Source: Azomonas agilis (GTDB lineage Bacteria > Pseudomonadota > Gammaproteobacteria > Pseudomonadales > Pseudomonadaceae). From it: 64,000 nt of DNA. Shown piece by piece: positions 52,757 through 62,319 of this stretch (the stretch's first letter is position 1; the number at the start of each line of letters is the position of its first letter). Below the pieces are notes generated by a model that worked only from the letters and a program-made list of their open reading frames with translations, was not told the DNA's origin and ran no database searches. The translations under genes and the position numbers were made by a program. The stretch lies in the NCBI RefSeq assembly GCF_007830255.1, contig NZ_VLKG01000001.1:434001-498000 (forward strand), in the 5' to 3' direction.

Positions 52757-53185
52757 TTAAATCTTCAGTTCTTGGGGCTGTTGAGCAGTGTGTGGGTGGG
52801 CTGTGCCTTTGTACACTTTCAGCTTACGGTACATGTCACGACCCAGTGGGTTTTTCGGCAGCATGCCTTTAACCGCGATTTCAATCACACGCTCAGGAGC
52901 ACGGTCGATCAACTTGTCAAAGCTGATGGATTTGATGCCACCTGGAAAACCCGAGTGAGAGTAGTACATTTTGTCGCTGGCTTTAGCACCAGTAACCTGC
53001 ACTTGTTCGGCATTGATGACTACGATGTAGTCGCCAGTATCCACGTGAGGGGTGTACTCTGGCTTGTGTTTGCCACGCAGACGGCGGGCAATTTCAGTGG
53101 CCAGACGACCCAGGGTCTGACCGGCAGCGTCGACGACATACCAGTCGCGCTTTACGGTTTCCGGCTTGGCAGTAAAAGTCTTCAT
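52757..53185 (-). CDS. rplM: 50S ribosomal protein L13
   Basis: The 142-residue product starts [20 protein letters not shown] and has [14 protein letters not shown]-type sequence ([16 protein letters not shown]) and [24 protein letters not shown], all diagnostic for L13. L13 binds 23S rRNA early in assembly. It heads the rplM-rpsI operon, with a 266-base leader and promoter region upstream. Confidence 0.99.
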   Translation of the reverse strand: MKTFTAKPETVKRDWYVVDAAGQTLGRLATEIARRLRGKHKPEYTPHVDTGDYIVVINAEQVQVTGAKASDKMYYSHSGFPGGIKSISFDKLIDRAPERVIEIAVKGMLPKNPLGRDMYRKLKVYKGTAHPHTAQQPQELKI

Positions 53186-53332
53186 TAGTTATAGCCTCAG
53201 AGGGCCGCTCTTCATACAGGACGGCGAATCTTACTGGATAGTGCTTGCCCCAGCAAAGCTAGGACGGGCCGGAAACAGACACTGTCGGGGGCTCGGGTCA
53301 AAGCGTCCGCATTCGGCAAAACTACGGCAGGC

Positions 53333-53394
53333 TAGGCATCCCCTACCGATTGTTTATATTCGACGGGCTATAGGCATCCCCGACGAAGGTGCAA
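53333..53394 (-). promoter_or_regulatory. Candidate rplM promoter with repeated TAGGCATCCCC
   Basis: On the minus strand TTGCAC (53389-53394) and TATAGC (53367-53372) are 16 bases apart, a plausible sigma-70 promoter. The 11-mer TAGGCATCCCC occurs twice in the same orientation at 53333-53343 and 53371-53381; one copy is in the promoter and one in the leader. In E. coli L13 represses its own leader, but I cannot tell if these repeats take part. Confidence 0.35.
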
Positions 53395-53451
53395 AATTAT
53401 CCAGATTATTGGAAAAATAGCAATCCGTAAGCGGCCTAATTACACAGAAAC

Positions 53452-54279
53452 TTAGCCTGCTTGCACTTGTTCACGCAATAAAGACAACACTGATTGCGTT
53501 TCAGGACGAACACCCCGCCACAGTGCAAAAGACTCCGCCGCCTGCTCCACCAACATACCCAGACCATCCAAAGCCCTAGCAGCCCCGCACTCTAAAGCCC
53601 ATTGGTTAAACGCCGTTGGCTCTTTGGAATACATCATGTCATAGCACAGGGTATGCCCTGCCTGAACGCAAAGCACTGGAATGGGCGGAACGGCCCCAGA
53701 AAGGCTGGCTGAAGTACCGTTAATAATCAGGTCAAAGGGGGTCTGTAGTGCTTCAAAGTGGCTGACCTCTACCAAACCAAAATCAGCAAACAGACTCGCC
53801 AAATGCGCGGCCTTCTCCTCAGTACGGTTGGCAATCACCAAACGGGCAGGCTGCTGCGCCAATAAAGGCTCCAGCACACCCCGCACTGCACCACCAGCCC
53901 CCAACAGTAAAATATTAAGGCCCGTTAGAGAAATTCCAGCGTTATTACTGAGATCGTTGACCAATCCCGCTCCATCGGTGTTATCCCCAAGCAGGGAGCC
54001 ATCGGCTTGGCGCTTGAGTGTATTCACTGCCCCAGCAAGACGCGCCCGCTCAGTGAGTTGATCTGCCAAGCGATAAGCATCCTCTTTAAAGGGTACTGTG
54101 ATGTTAGCGCCTTGCCCCTGCTGGAAAAAATCCTTAGCGACGCTCGTAAAGTCATCCAGCGGAGCCAAAATAGCCTCATAGGTCAAATCTTGGCCAGTTT
54201 GCTGGGCAAATAGCCGATGGATCTGGGGGGATTTACTGTGGGCAATAGGATTGCCAAAAACAGCGTAGCGGTCAGTCAC
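53452..54279 (-). CDS. aroE: Shikimate dehydrogenase
   Basis: AroE reduces 3-dehydroshikimate to shikimate with NADPH. The 275-residue enzyme has [34 protein letters not shown] with the catalytic lysine near residue 66, [10 protein letters not shown], the nucleotide loop [17 protein letters not shown] and NRTEEKA. The start is GTG with GAGG upstream. It stands alone between rplM and glcB. Confidence 0.96.
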   Translation of the reverse strand: MTDRYAVFGNPIAHSKSPQIHRLFAQQTGQDLTYEAILAPLDDFTSVAKDFFQQGQGANITVPFKEDAYRLADQLTERARLAGAVNTLKRQADGSLLGDNTDGAGLVNDLSNNAGISLTGLNILLLGAGGAVRGVLEPLLAQQPARLVIANRTEEKAAHLASLFADFGLVEVSHFEALQTPFDLIINGTSASLSGAVPPIPVLCVQAGHTLCYDMMYSKEPTAFNQWALECGAARALDGLGMLVEQAAESFALWRGVRPETQSVLSLLREQVQAG

Positions 54280-54352
54280 AGGGATACCTCGTTAAAGCCC
54301 AACAAAAGCATGGGCCAATTAGGGTGAGAGAGTCCCCGTAATAAAATACGAA

Positions 54353-54381
54353 GGGCCACCCTGACCGCAACAGGATGGCCC
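54353..54381. terminator. Hairpin downstream of glcB
   Basis: GGGCCACCCTG (54353-54363) pairs, with one mismatch, with CAGGATGGCCC (54371-54381) over seven bases. It lies between the glcB stop and the aroE start, both on the minus strand. The T run CTTTTT is on the plus side; on the minus side TTCGTATTTT follows. Confidence 0.6.
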
Positions 54382-54384
54382 CTT

Positions 54385-54424
54385 TTTATACAGAACCCCT
54401 TATCTTTATACAGAACCCCTTATC
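54385..54424. repeat. Perfect tandem duplication of 20 bases
   Basis: TTTATACAGAACCCCTTATC occurs at 54385-54404 and again immediately at 54405-54424 without a mismatch, between the glcB stop codon and its hairpin. No unpaired third copy is present. Confidence 0.95.
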
Positions 54425-54434
54425 ACCCGATTAA

Positions 54435-56603
54435 TCAAGCATTTTTGGCTTTGAACTCGCGGCGACGGCGGTGCAGAACCGGCTCGGTATAGCCGTTGGG
54501 CTGCTTCGTACCCTCAACCACCAACTCAACGGCAGCTTGGAAAGCCACGCCATCAAAGCTAGGTGCCATAGGACGATACAGTGGATCTTCGGCGTTTTGG
54601 CGGTCTACCACCACGGCCATGCGCTTCAGGGTTTCCATCACCTGATCCAGCGTGCACACGCCATGACGCAGCCAGTTAGCAATGTGCTGGCTGGAAATAC
54701 GCAGAGTAGCGCGGTCTTCCATCAGGCCGACATCGTTGATGTCCGGCACTTTGGAGCAGCCCACACCCTGATCAATCCAACGCACGACATAGCCGAGGAT
54801 ACCCTGAGCATTATTGTCCAGCTCTTGCTGAACCTCCTCAGGTGTCCAGTTGGCGCTTGGGGCCAGCGGAATGGTCAGGATATCGTCTACGGACGCGCGC
54901 TCACGCTTGGCCAGTTCTTGCTGACGGGCAAACACATCGACCTTGTGGTAGTGCAAGGCGTGTAGCGCGGCAGCCGTGGGCGAAGGAACCCAAGCGGTGT
55001 TGGCACCAGCCAGCGGATGACCGATTTTCTGCTCCAACATGGCGGCCATCAGATCGGGCATGGCCCACATGCCTTTACCGATTTGCGCACGACCCGGCAG
55101 ACCCGTGGCCAGACCGTTGTCCACGTTCCAGTTTTCGTAGGCCTTGATCCAAACGGCGTTTTTGATGTCGCCTTTACGGATAAAGGGGCCAGCTTCCATG
55201 GAGGTATGGATTTCATCGCCGGTACGATCCAAGAAGCCGGTGTTGATAAACACCACGCGCTCGCTGGCGGCTTTGATACAGGCCTTGAGGTTAACCGTGG
55301 TGCGGCGCTCCTCATCCATGATGCCGACTTTCAGGGTGTTACGGGGCAGGCCCAGCACATCCTCAACGCGACCGAAGATTTCGTTGGTGAAGGCGACTTC
55401 TTCAGGGCCGTGCATTTTCGGCTTCACGATGTAGACGCTGCCGGTGCGGCTGTTCTTACGGCTGGTGTTGCCGTTCAGGTTGTGGATGGCCACCAGACTG
55501 GTCACCAGACCGTCCATGATGCCTTCCGGTACTTCAAAGCCGTCTTTGTCGATGATTGCATCGTTGGTCATCAGGTGACCGACGTTGCGGATAAACAGCA
55601 ATGAACGACCGTGCAGCGTCAGACTACCGCCCGCTGGCGTGCTGTATTCACGATCTGGGTTCATGGTACGGGTGAAGGTGCTGCCGCCCTTGCTGACTTC
55701 CTCCGACAGGTCGCCCTTCATCAGGCCCAGCCAGTTGCGGTAGACGATGACTTTGTCATCCGCATCCACAGCTGCTACCGAGTCTTCGCAGTCCATGATG
55801 GTGGTCAGAGCCGCTTCCATCAGGATGTCTTTCACGCCGGCGGCATCGGTTTGGCCAATGGCGTTTTTGGGGTCGATCTGGATTTCAAAGTGCAGGCCGT
55901 TGTGCTTGAGCAGCACGGCTTTCGGCGCACTGGCTTCACCTTGGAAACCGGCCAGTTGGGCTGGGTTTTTCAGGCCAGTGCTGCCAGATTTCAGGCTGAC
56001 CAACAGCTGACCGCCTTCAATACGGTAGCCGGTCGCATCTTTATGGGAACCGCTTTCCAGTGGAGCCGCTTGATCCAAAAACTCACGACCAAAGGCGATG
56101 ACTTTGTCACCACGGACTTTGTTGTAGCCCTTACCTTTTTCCGCTCCATCGGTCTCCGGAATAGCATCGGTGCCGTACAGCGCGTCGTACAACGAACCCC
56201 AACGGGCGTTGGCGGCGTTGAGGGCAAAACGGGCATTCATTACCGGTACGACCAGCTGCGGGCCAGCGGTGAAGGCAATTTCAGCGTCCACGTTCTGAGT
56301 GGTGGCCGCAAAATCAGCGGGCTCAGGCAGCAGGTAGCCGATTTCTTGCAGGAAGGCCTTATAGGCCGCTGCATCATGGCCTTGACCGGCACGGGCTTGG
56401 TGCCAAGCATCGATTTGGGCTTGCAGAGCATCACGCTTGGCCAGCAGAGCACGGTTTTTAGGAGCCAGATCATGGATGACGCTGGCAGCGCCGGCCCAGA
56501 AGGACTCGGCAGACACGCCGGTGCCGGGAATGGCTTCGTTGTTTACGAAGTCGTACAGGACTTTGGCGACCTGCAGGCCACCGACTTGAATGCGCTCAGT
56601 CAT
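54435..56603 (-). CDS. glcB: Malate synthase G
   Basis: GlcB condenses glyoxylate with acetyl-CoA to malate. The 722-residue length fits the G isoform (about 723 in E. coli) and not the shorter A form. Conserved blocks include [46 protein letters not shown] with the catalytic arginine, and [21 protein letters not shown]-type sequence ([20 protein letters not shown]). The frame extends 26 codons upstream, but the ATG with GAGG six bases before it gives the family start. Codon use is more GC-rich at third positions than in its neighbours, which also creates long false antisense frames. Confidence 0.96.
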   Translation of the reverse strand: MTERIQVGGLQVAKVLYDFVNNEAIPGTGVSAESFWAGAASVIHDLAPKNRALLAKRDALQAQIDAWHQARAGQGHDAAAYKAFLQEIGYLLPEPADFAATTQNVDAEIAFTAGPQLVVPVMNARFALNAANARWGSLYDALYGTDAIPETDGAEKGKGYNKVRGDKVIAFGREFLDQAAPLESGSHKDATGYRIEGGQLLVSLKSGSTGLKNPAQLAGFQGEASAPKAVLLKHNGLHFEIQIDPKNAIGQTDAAGVKDILMEAALTTIMDCEDSVAAVDADDKVIVYRNWLGLMKGDLSEEVSKGGSTFTRTMNPDREYSTPAGGSLTLHGRSLLFIRNVGHLMTNDAIIDKDGFEVPEGIMDGLVTSLVAIHNLNGNTSRKNSRTGSVYIVKPKMHGPEEVAFTNEIFGRVEDVLGLPRNTLKVGIMDEERRTTVNLKACIKAASERVVFINTGFLDRTGDEIHTSMEAGPFIRKGDIKNAVWIKAYENWNVDNGLATGLPGRAQIGKGMWAMPDLMAAMLEQKIGHPLAGANTAWVPSPTAAALHALHYHKVDVFARQQELAKRERASVDDILTIPLAPSANWTPEEVQQELDNNAQGILGYVVRWIDQGVGCSKVPDINDVGLMEDRATLRISSQHIANWLRHGVCTLDQVMETLKRMAVVVDRQNAEDPLYRPMAPSFDGVAFQAAVELVVEGTKQPNGYTEPVLHRRRREFKAKNA

Positions 56604-56839
56604 CACTTGCCTCACTCGTTGTAGAATCTGACGCTGCCTAAAAGCGAGCATCGGTAGGGCTGCCGTCCGGGTCTGTAACACCGGCTACAGCATGGAATCC
56701 CCTTATGAATTGGCGATGACGGACTTGGGAATCCCGTTTTGTAGTCCGTCTTTGCGCATACTACATGAAGCAACGAGGAAAAACAGGGGGGGAAATTAGT
56801 CTGGGTGTAAAACCTGAGTCAACTAGGGCCTGTTGAGAT

Positions 56840-57226
56840 TCATCGTGAATTGATAATGGCTGCGACAAGATTGACCATGGCGTAAAAGCTCGCATCGGTC
56901 TTGTCACAACGCATGGCAATTCGTTTGAACTCTTTGAGTTTGCAAAAGAAGTTCTCGATCAGATGCCGACACTTGTAAATCTCCAAGTCAATGTCCAGAG
57001 GTGCTCTGCGTTGCGAGCTCTGGGAAATCACGACCTTAGCGCCTCGCTGGTTTAAATCAGCAATCAGCCCGTTGGCATCGAAGGCTTTATCAGCGATCAA
57101 GCCATCAAACTCAACGTCTTTGATCAAGGGAGCAATCCCCGTAATATCGTGGCGTTGCCCAGGTAGTAGGATAAAGCGCACCAAGTTCCCCAAAGCATCT
57201 GTCAGGGCCAGTATCTTGCTCGTCAT
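56840..57226 (-). CDS. IS5-family transposase, OrfB part (DDE C-terminal half)
   Basis: This 128-residue frame holds the second aspartate of the DDE triad in LIADKAFDANG and the glutamate in CRHLIENFFCKLKEFKRIAMRCDKTD. Its ATG lies in a frame that stays open further upstream (GTQSQAIGKSRGGMTSK), which is -1 relative to OrfA. It is probably made mainly as an OrfAB fusion by frameshifting and not on its own. Confidence 0.88.
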   Translation of the reverse strand: MTSKILALTDALGNLVRFILLPGQRHDITGIAPLIKDVEFDGLIADKAFDANGLIADLNQRGAKVVISQSSQRRAPLDIDLEIYKCRHLIENFFCKLKEFKRIAMRCDKTDASFYAMVNLVAAIINSR

Positions 57227-57243
57227 GCCACCTCTGGACTTGC

Positions 57244-57597
57244 CTATGGCCTGGCTTTGAGTCCCCCTTTTGCGCCTTGGCCATGGCGATGAACCTTTAC
57301 GATGGTCGCGTCGACCATCGCATATTCCATGTCGGGTTCATCGCTTACAGCATCGAATAGACGCTGGAAGACATCGGCCTTCACCCAGTCCCGAAACCGT
57401 TTGAAAACAGTATTCCAATGACCGAGTTCAGCCGGGAGGTCGCGCCATGGACTGCCGGTACGGGCAATCCATAGAACGGCTTCGATAAAGCGTCGATTAT
57501 TGGTACCACTACGGCCTGGATCGCTTGGCTTACCTAGGCAATGTGGTTCCATCTTCGCCCATTGGGCGTCTGTGAGTACGAGTCTGACCATTCCCAT
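57244..57597 (-). CDS. IS5-family transposase, OrfA part
   Basis: The 117-residue frame has the DUF4096-type N-terminus (LTDAQWAKMEPHCLGKPSDPGRSG, RTGSPWRDLPAELGHWNTVFKRFRDW) and the first catalytic aspartate in YAMVDATIVKVHRHGQGAKGG. Near its end the run GCAAAAGGGGGAC offers a slippery site; a -1 shift there joins it to OrfB to give one transposase of about 255 residues. Confidence 0.88.
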   Translation of the reverse strand: MGMVRLVLTDAQWAKMEPHCLGKPSDPGRSGTNNRRFIEAVLWIARTGSPWRDLPAELGHWNTVFKRFRDWVKADVFQRLFDAVSDEPDMEYAMVDATIVKVHRHGQGAKGGLKARP

Positions 57598-57929
57598 ACT
57601 TCATCACAGGAAACTGGAGCGGGAAAGCTGAATCTCAACAGGCCCTAGCCTTTATCCTTAAATAAGGCTATAGCAAGCTAAAGAACGCCGACCTTATACC
57701 GATATGCTGCACACAATCACAAAACGGCGCATACGCTCAAACCTCCACCTCTTTAAATGCCTCTACAGACCTCAAAAATTGGAACCAAATGAAAAACACT
57801 GAATAAATAACCAGTTATATCAATTTCAAACTGCCATCAAGGCCCAGACTTATGGTGATTTAGGGTTGCCTCGGGGTAGCTTTGCTTATACTTTAGGCGG
57901 CTGTTTTGACTACCTAATGCCATCCCCCC

Positions 57930-59372
57930 ATGATGATGTTCGCTCAAAAAAAGCCACGTTATCCCAAAGGACATCTACTGGCAGCCAGTGGCATCGCGGC
58001 CGTGCTCAGTTTCGCCCTATTAATCTTTCCTTCGCGGCAAGTAGAGGCCAAACGTAGCTTACTGGAATACAACTTCGATGCCAGCCAAGAATTCAAAGCC
58101 TTAGAACAGGATTTACGTGAAGCAGTTGAAAGTGGATCGGGTTCCGAAGCTCTTGAAGATCAGGTTACGGACACTAGCATTGATAACCCCTTTCCTAGGC
58201 TGCCTCATGCTGCAAAGCTCCCCGATAAGGATGCAGAGTCTAGTGCCCCCCAGACGGCTAAGGCTTCTGTTAGAAAAATACAGGTAAAGCAAGGGGATAC
58301 CCTGTTCTCAGTCTTCACCAAAGCCGGCTACCCATCTACGCTAGCCCACGACATTCTCAAGACAACGCCTGAATCCAAAGTATTTACCCAAATCAAACGA
58401 GGACAGACGTTAGAGTTTCATGCCAATGCGCAGGGGCAACTGCACCAAGTACGCACCCAAACTAAAGATCACGGAAACCTGATCTTAGAACGCAATGAGA
58501 CGGGCCAAGGTTATAGCCTGAAAACAGAGCACTCCAAACCCCAAACCGGCTCAGCCTATACCTTTGGCGTAATCAACAGCAGCCTTGTTGAATCTGCGCG
58601 CAGTGTGGGTTTGAGCTATGCCTTGACGATGGATCTGGCCAAAATTTTTGGCTACGACATTGATTTTGCTTTAGATCTGCAAAAAGGTGACACCTTTGAA
58701 GTCATCTACGAAGAAAAGCAAGTCAAGGGTAAAAACATCGGGGCAGGTCATATCTTAGCCGCTCGCTTCACCAACCAAGGCAAAACCTATACGGCCATAC
58801 GCTATAAGGCTAAAGGAGGCGGTTGGGAATACTACAACGCTCAGGGTGACAGTATGCGTAAAGCCTTTATCCGTACTCCGGTGGATGTTGCGCGCATTAC
58901 CTCCGGTTTTTCTGCCGGTCGCCGTCACCCGATTTTGAATAAAATTCGCGCCCACAAAGGCGTAGATTACGCAGCCCCCACCGGAACACCGATTCGAAGT
59001 TCAGGTAACGGTAAAATCGTGATGGCCGGTCGCAACGGTGGCTATGGTAATACGGTCATCATTCAACACGGTCAGCGTTATCGCACTTTGTATGCCCACA
59101 TGCAGGGTTTTGCGCGGGGTATTCGTGAGGGGAGTAACGTCAAACAAGGCCAAATTATCGGCTATATTGGTACCACGGGCCTATCTACCGGGCCGCATTT
59201 GCATTATGAGTTTCAGGTCGATGGACAGCACATTGATCCTCTAAGTGAAAAGCTTCCAACGACCAATCCGCTGGTGGCCGGAGAAAAAACGCGCTTCCTG
59301 CAAATGAGCCGATCCTTATTAGCCCGTATGGATCAAGAGAAATCGACACTGTTAGCCTTAAATCAACTTTAG
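57930..59372 (+). CDS. mepM: M23 peptidoglycan endopeptidase, MepM-like
   Basis: The 480-residue protein has an N-terminal membrane or signal helix (GIAAVLSFALLIFPSRQVEA), a LysM/OapA-like region (VKQGDTLFSVFTKAGY near 115), a domain with DLQKGDTFEVIYEEK, and a C-terminal LytM domain with zinc ligands in SGRRHPILNKIRAHKGVDYAAP-type sequence (His near 337 and Asp 341) and HLHYEFQ. MepM cuts D-Ala-mDAP crosslinks so new wall can be inserted. Three ATGs in a row begin the frame without a clear ribosome site. The mepM-anmK pair is conserved in Pseudomonas and links wall cutting with recycling. Confidence 0.92.
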   Translation: MMMFAQKKPRYPKGHLLAASGIAAVLSFALLIFPSRQVEAKRSLLEYNFDASQEFKALEQDLREAVESGSGSEALEDQVTDTSIDNPFPRLPHAAKLPDKDAESSAPQTAKASVRKIQVKQGDTLFSVFTKAGYPSTLAHDILKTTPESKVFTQIKRGQTLEFHANAQGQLHQVRTQTKDHGNLILERNETGQGYSLKTEHSKPQTGSAYTFGVINSSLVESARSVGLSYALTMDLAKIFGYDIDFALDLQKGDTFEVIYEEKQVKGKNIGAGHILAARFTNQGKTYTAIRYKAKGGGWEYYNAQGDSMRKAFIRTPVDVARITSGFSAGRRHPILNKIRAHKGVDYAAPTGTPIRSSGNGKIVMAGRNGGYGNTVIIQHGQRYRTLYAHMQGFARGIREGSNVKQGQIIGYIGTTGLSTGPHLHYEFQVDGQHIDPLSEKLPTTNPLVAGEKTRFLQMSRSLLARMDQEKSTLLALNQL

Positions 59373-60476
<1,104 letters not shown>

Positions 60477-60480
60477 GGCC

Positions 60481-60518
60481 TTGTTTTGTTGTACATATCC
60501 AGCAACACAACAAAACAA
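60481..60518. repeat. Perfect 12-base inverted repeat after anmK
   Basis: TTGTTTTGTTGT (60481-60492) pairs with ACAACAAAACAA (60507-60518) over a 14-base loop, starting four bases past the anmK stop. The stem is AT-rich and has no trailing T run, so it is not a standard terminator. Confidence 0.85.
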
Positions 60519-60599
60519 AGGTCTGAACGCTTTCAGCTAGGTTCTGGCAGACTAGATAGGTCACGATCCTCACGGATCCTATTCCTTAGGAATATTTCT

Positions 60600-61448
60600 A
60601 TGCAACGTATTCTGAGTCTGTTCATGGCGTTCAGTATCGCCTTAACGCTGAGCTTTGATGCCTCAGCTAAACGTATGGGAGGCGGCAACAGCTTAGGTTC
60701 TGCACCCAGCCATCAAAGTCGTGATGCCAGCCCCAGCACCCCTGCTCCTGTGGCCAACCCTCAAGCGCGCCCACAACAGCAACCTGCCGCCAGCGGTGCT
60801 TCTCGTTGGCTTGGCCCCTTAGCTGGCTTGGCAGCCGGTGGCCTGTTGGCAGCACTGTTTATGGGGGGCGGCTTTGAGGGCATCCAGTTCCTCGATATCC
60901 TGCTGCTGGCGCTGATTGCCTTTGGCATTTTCTACTTCATCCGTAAGCGTCGTCAGCAACAGCAGCCTGCGATGGCCGGTCATCCCTCCAGCATGAACCG
61001 CGAAATACCAAGTGCTCAGGCTAATCAGGGGGGCTTATTCAATTCTGCAACCGCCCAACCCGCCCCGATTAAAGCGCCGGTTTGGTTCAATGAGCAGAGT
61101 TTTATCGAGGCCGCCCGTGAGCACTTCACCAGCTTACAGCGCTACTGGAACGTCAACGATATGGACAGCATTGCGGACTTTGTCACCCCCAATATGCTGG
61201 CTTTACTCAAGCAAGAACGTGAGCGCCTAGGTTCAGCCCACCAAACTACCCAAATCGAAAACCTGCACATCCAATTGGATGGCGTGGATGATTTGGCGGA
61301 TAAAACCGTGGCTACCCTGACCTTTAGCGGTCTGAGCAAAGAGCATCAGTTCGACCAAGGCGAGCGCTTTAGCGAAAGCTGGCGTATGGAGCGCTTACAG
61401 GGCAATAACCAGCCTTGGCTGATTGCCGGTATTCGTCAAAACATCTAA
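60600..61448 (+). CDS. Tim44-like domain membrane protein
   Basis: The 282-residue protein has a signal peptide (MQRILSLFMAFSIALTLSFDASA), a Gly-rich start (KRMGGGNSLG) and a Ser/Pro/Gln-rich linker. Two hydrophobic segments follow at about 85-125 (LAGLAAGGLLAALFMGGG, ILLLALIAFGIFYFI), then a C-terminal Tim44-like domain (PVWFNEQSFIEAAREHFTSL, then ESWRMERLQGNNQPWLIAGI). The mitochondrial relative helps protein import; the bacterial role is not known. AGGAA lies eight bases before the ATG; the frame extends 38 codons upstream without a better start. Confidence 0.83.
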   Translation: MQRILSLFMAFSIALTLSFDASAKRMGGGNSLGSAPSHQSRDASPSTPAPVANPQARPQQQPAASGASRWLGPLAGLAAGGLLAALFMGGGFEGIQFLDILLLALIAFGIFYFIRKRRQQQQPAMAGHPSSMNREIPSAQANQGGLFNSATAQPAPIKAPVWFNEQSFIEAAREHFTSLQRYWNVNDMDSIADFVTPNMLALLKQERERLGSAHQTTQIENLHIQLDGVDDLADKTVATLTFSGLSKEHQFDQGERFSESWRMERLQGNNQPWLIAGIRQNI

Positions 61449-61470
61449 TGATTTAGGCGTTATCGGAGTA

Positions 61471-61500
61471 AAAAGGGACAGGCCAAGCACTGTCCCTTTT
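61471..61500 (+). terminator. Rho-independent terminator of the Tim44-like gene
   Basis: AAAAGGGACAG (61471-61481) pairs perfectly with CTGTCCCTTTT (61490-61500) over eight bases and ends in T residues, 22 bases past the stop codon. Confidence 0.9.
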
Positions 61501-61608
61501 CTATTTGGGGCCTTCTCTTTATGCTCACTAGCCCATTTGGGTAAACGGATATTAAAAGCTGTGCCCTCAAGTAGCTGTCATCAGATCAACCCCTTATAAG
61601 GCCTCCTG

Positions 61609-62319
61609 ATGCAACCCACCCTTGAACTAACGCACGTACAATTTTCTTGGCCCCAGCAACCAGAGCTGCTGCTTAATATTCCTCAGCTTCAATTAGCCGC
61701 TGGGGAATGCCTGTTCCTACACGGCCCTAGCGGTAGTGGTAAAACCACGCTGTTGGGGCTTTTAAGCGGCATCCAAAAGCCGACCCAAGGCCGCATTTGC
61801 ATTCTAGGACAGGATTTATCTCAGCGATCAGCGGGGGCGAGAGATCATTTTCGAGCCGATCATACTGGCTACATATTCCAACAATTTAATCTGTTGCCCT
61901 TTCTCAGCGTGCAGGAAAATGTGGAGCTGAGTTGCCGTTTCTCCAAACGCCGCGCTCAACGGGCTCAACAACAGCACGGCAGCCAAGGCCAAGCAGCCAA
62001 GCATCTGCTGCAACACTTGGGCTTGCCCAGCCCTCTTTGGTCACAGCGGGCAGATAGCCTGTCAGTAGGTCAACAACAGCGCGTAGCCGCCGCGCGCGCC
62101 CTGATCGGCCAACCGGAGCTGATTATTGCCGATGAGCCCACCTCTGCGCTGGATGCTGACAGCCGGGCTGCTTTTCTGGAGCTGTTATTTTCTGAATGCC
62201 AAGCTGTGCAAGCCAGCTTGCTGTTTGTGAGTCATGACTTGAGCTTGGCTCCGCTCTTTCAACGCAGCCTATCTTTGCCTGAATTGAATCAGGCGCACCC
62301 TGTTGTGGGAGCCTGCTGA
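61609..62319 (+). CDS. LolD-type ABC transporter ATP-binding protein
   Basis: The 236-residue ATPase has Walker A GPSGSGKTT near residue 39, the Q-loop FQQFNLLPFLSVQENVEL, a slightly unusual signature LSVGQQQRVAAARAL, Walker B LIIADEPTSALD and switch SHD. This class (LolD/MacB) works with FtsX-type permeases on envelope substrates and not classic import. Overlap of one base with the permease gene (TGATG) shows pairing. Together with the DUF3299 gene downstream it matches the set that accompanies zinc-regulated DUF2796 genes in Vibrio and Pseudomonas. Confidence 0.88.
   Translation: MQPTLELTHVQFSWPQQPELLLNIPQLQLAAGECLFLHGPSGSGKTTLLGLLSGIQKPTQGRICILGQDLSQRSAGARDHFRADHTGYIFQQFNLLPFLSVQENVELSCRFSKRRAQRAQQQHGSQGQAAKHLLQHLGLPSPLWSQRADSLSVGQQQRVAAARALIGQPELIIADEPTSALDADSRAAFLELLFSECQAVQASLLFVSHDLSLAPLFQRSLSLPELNQAHPVVGAC

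Larger units (their letters stand above)
56826..57645 (-). mobile_element. IS5-family insertion sequence (IS427-like), complete
   Basis: The 820-base element is bounded by perfect 17-base inverted repeats, GGGCCTGTTGAGATTCA at 56826-56842 and its complement at 57629-57645. It is flanked on both sides by TA (56824-56825 and 57646-57647), or CTAG if the outer bases are counted as target. It carries two overlapping-phase transposase frames on the minus strand. It sits 222 bases upstream of the glcB start codon and 284 bases before mepM. Intact ends and frames suggest a recent, possibly still active copy. Confidence 0.93.

Noticed and set aside
55611-56624. 337-codon open frame antisense to glcB on the plus strand
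   Set aside because: It lies wholly inside the highly conserved glcB gene, has no ribosome site of note and no recognisable domain; it reflects the GC-rich third positions of glcB. The smaller frames at 54471-54965 and 55017-55604 are rejected for the same reason.
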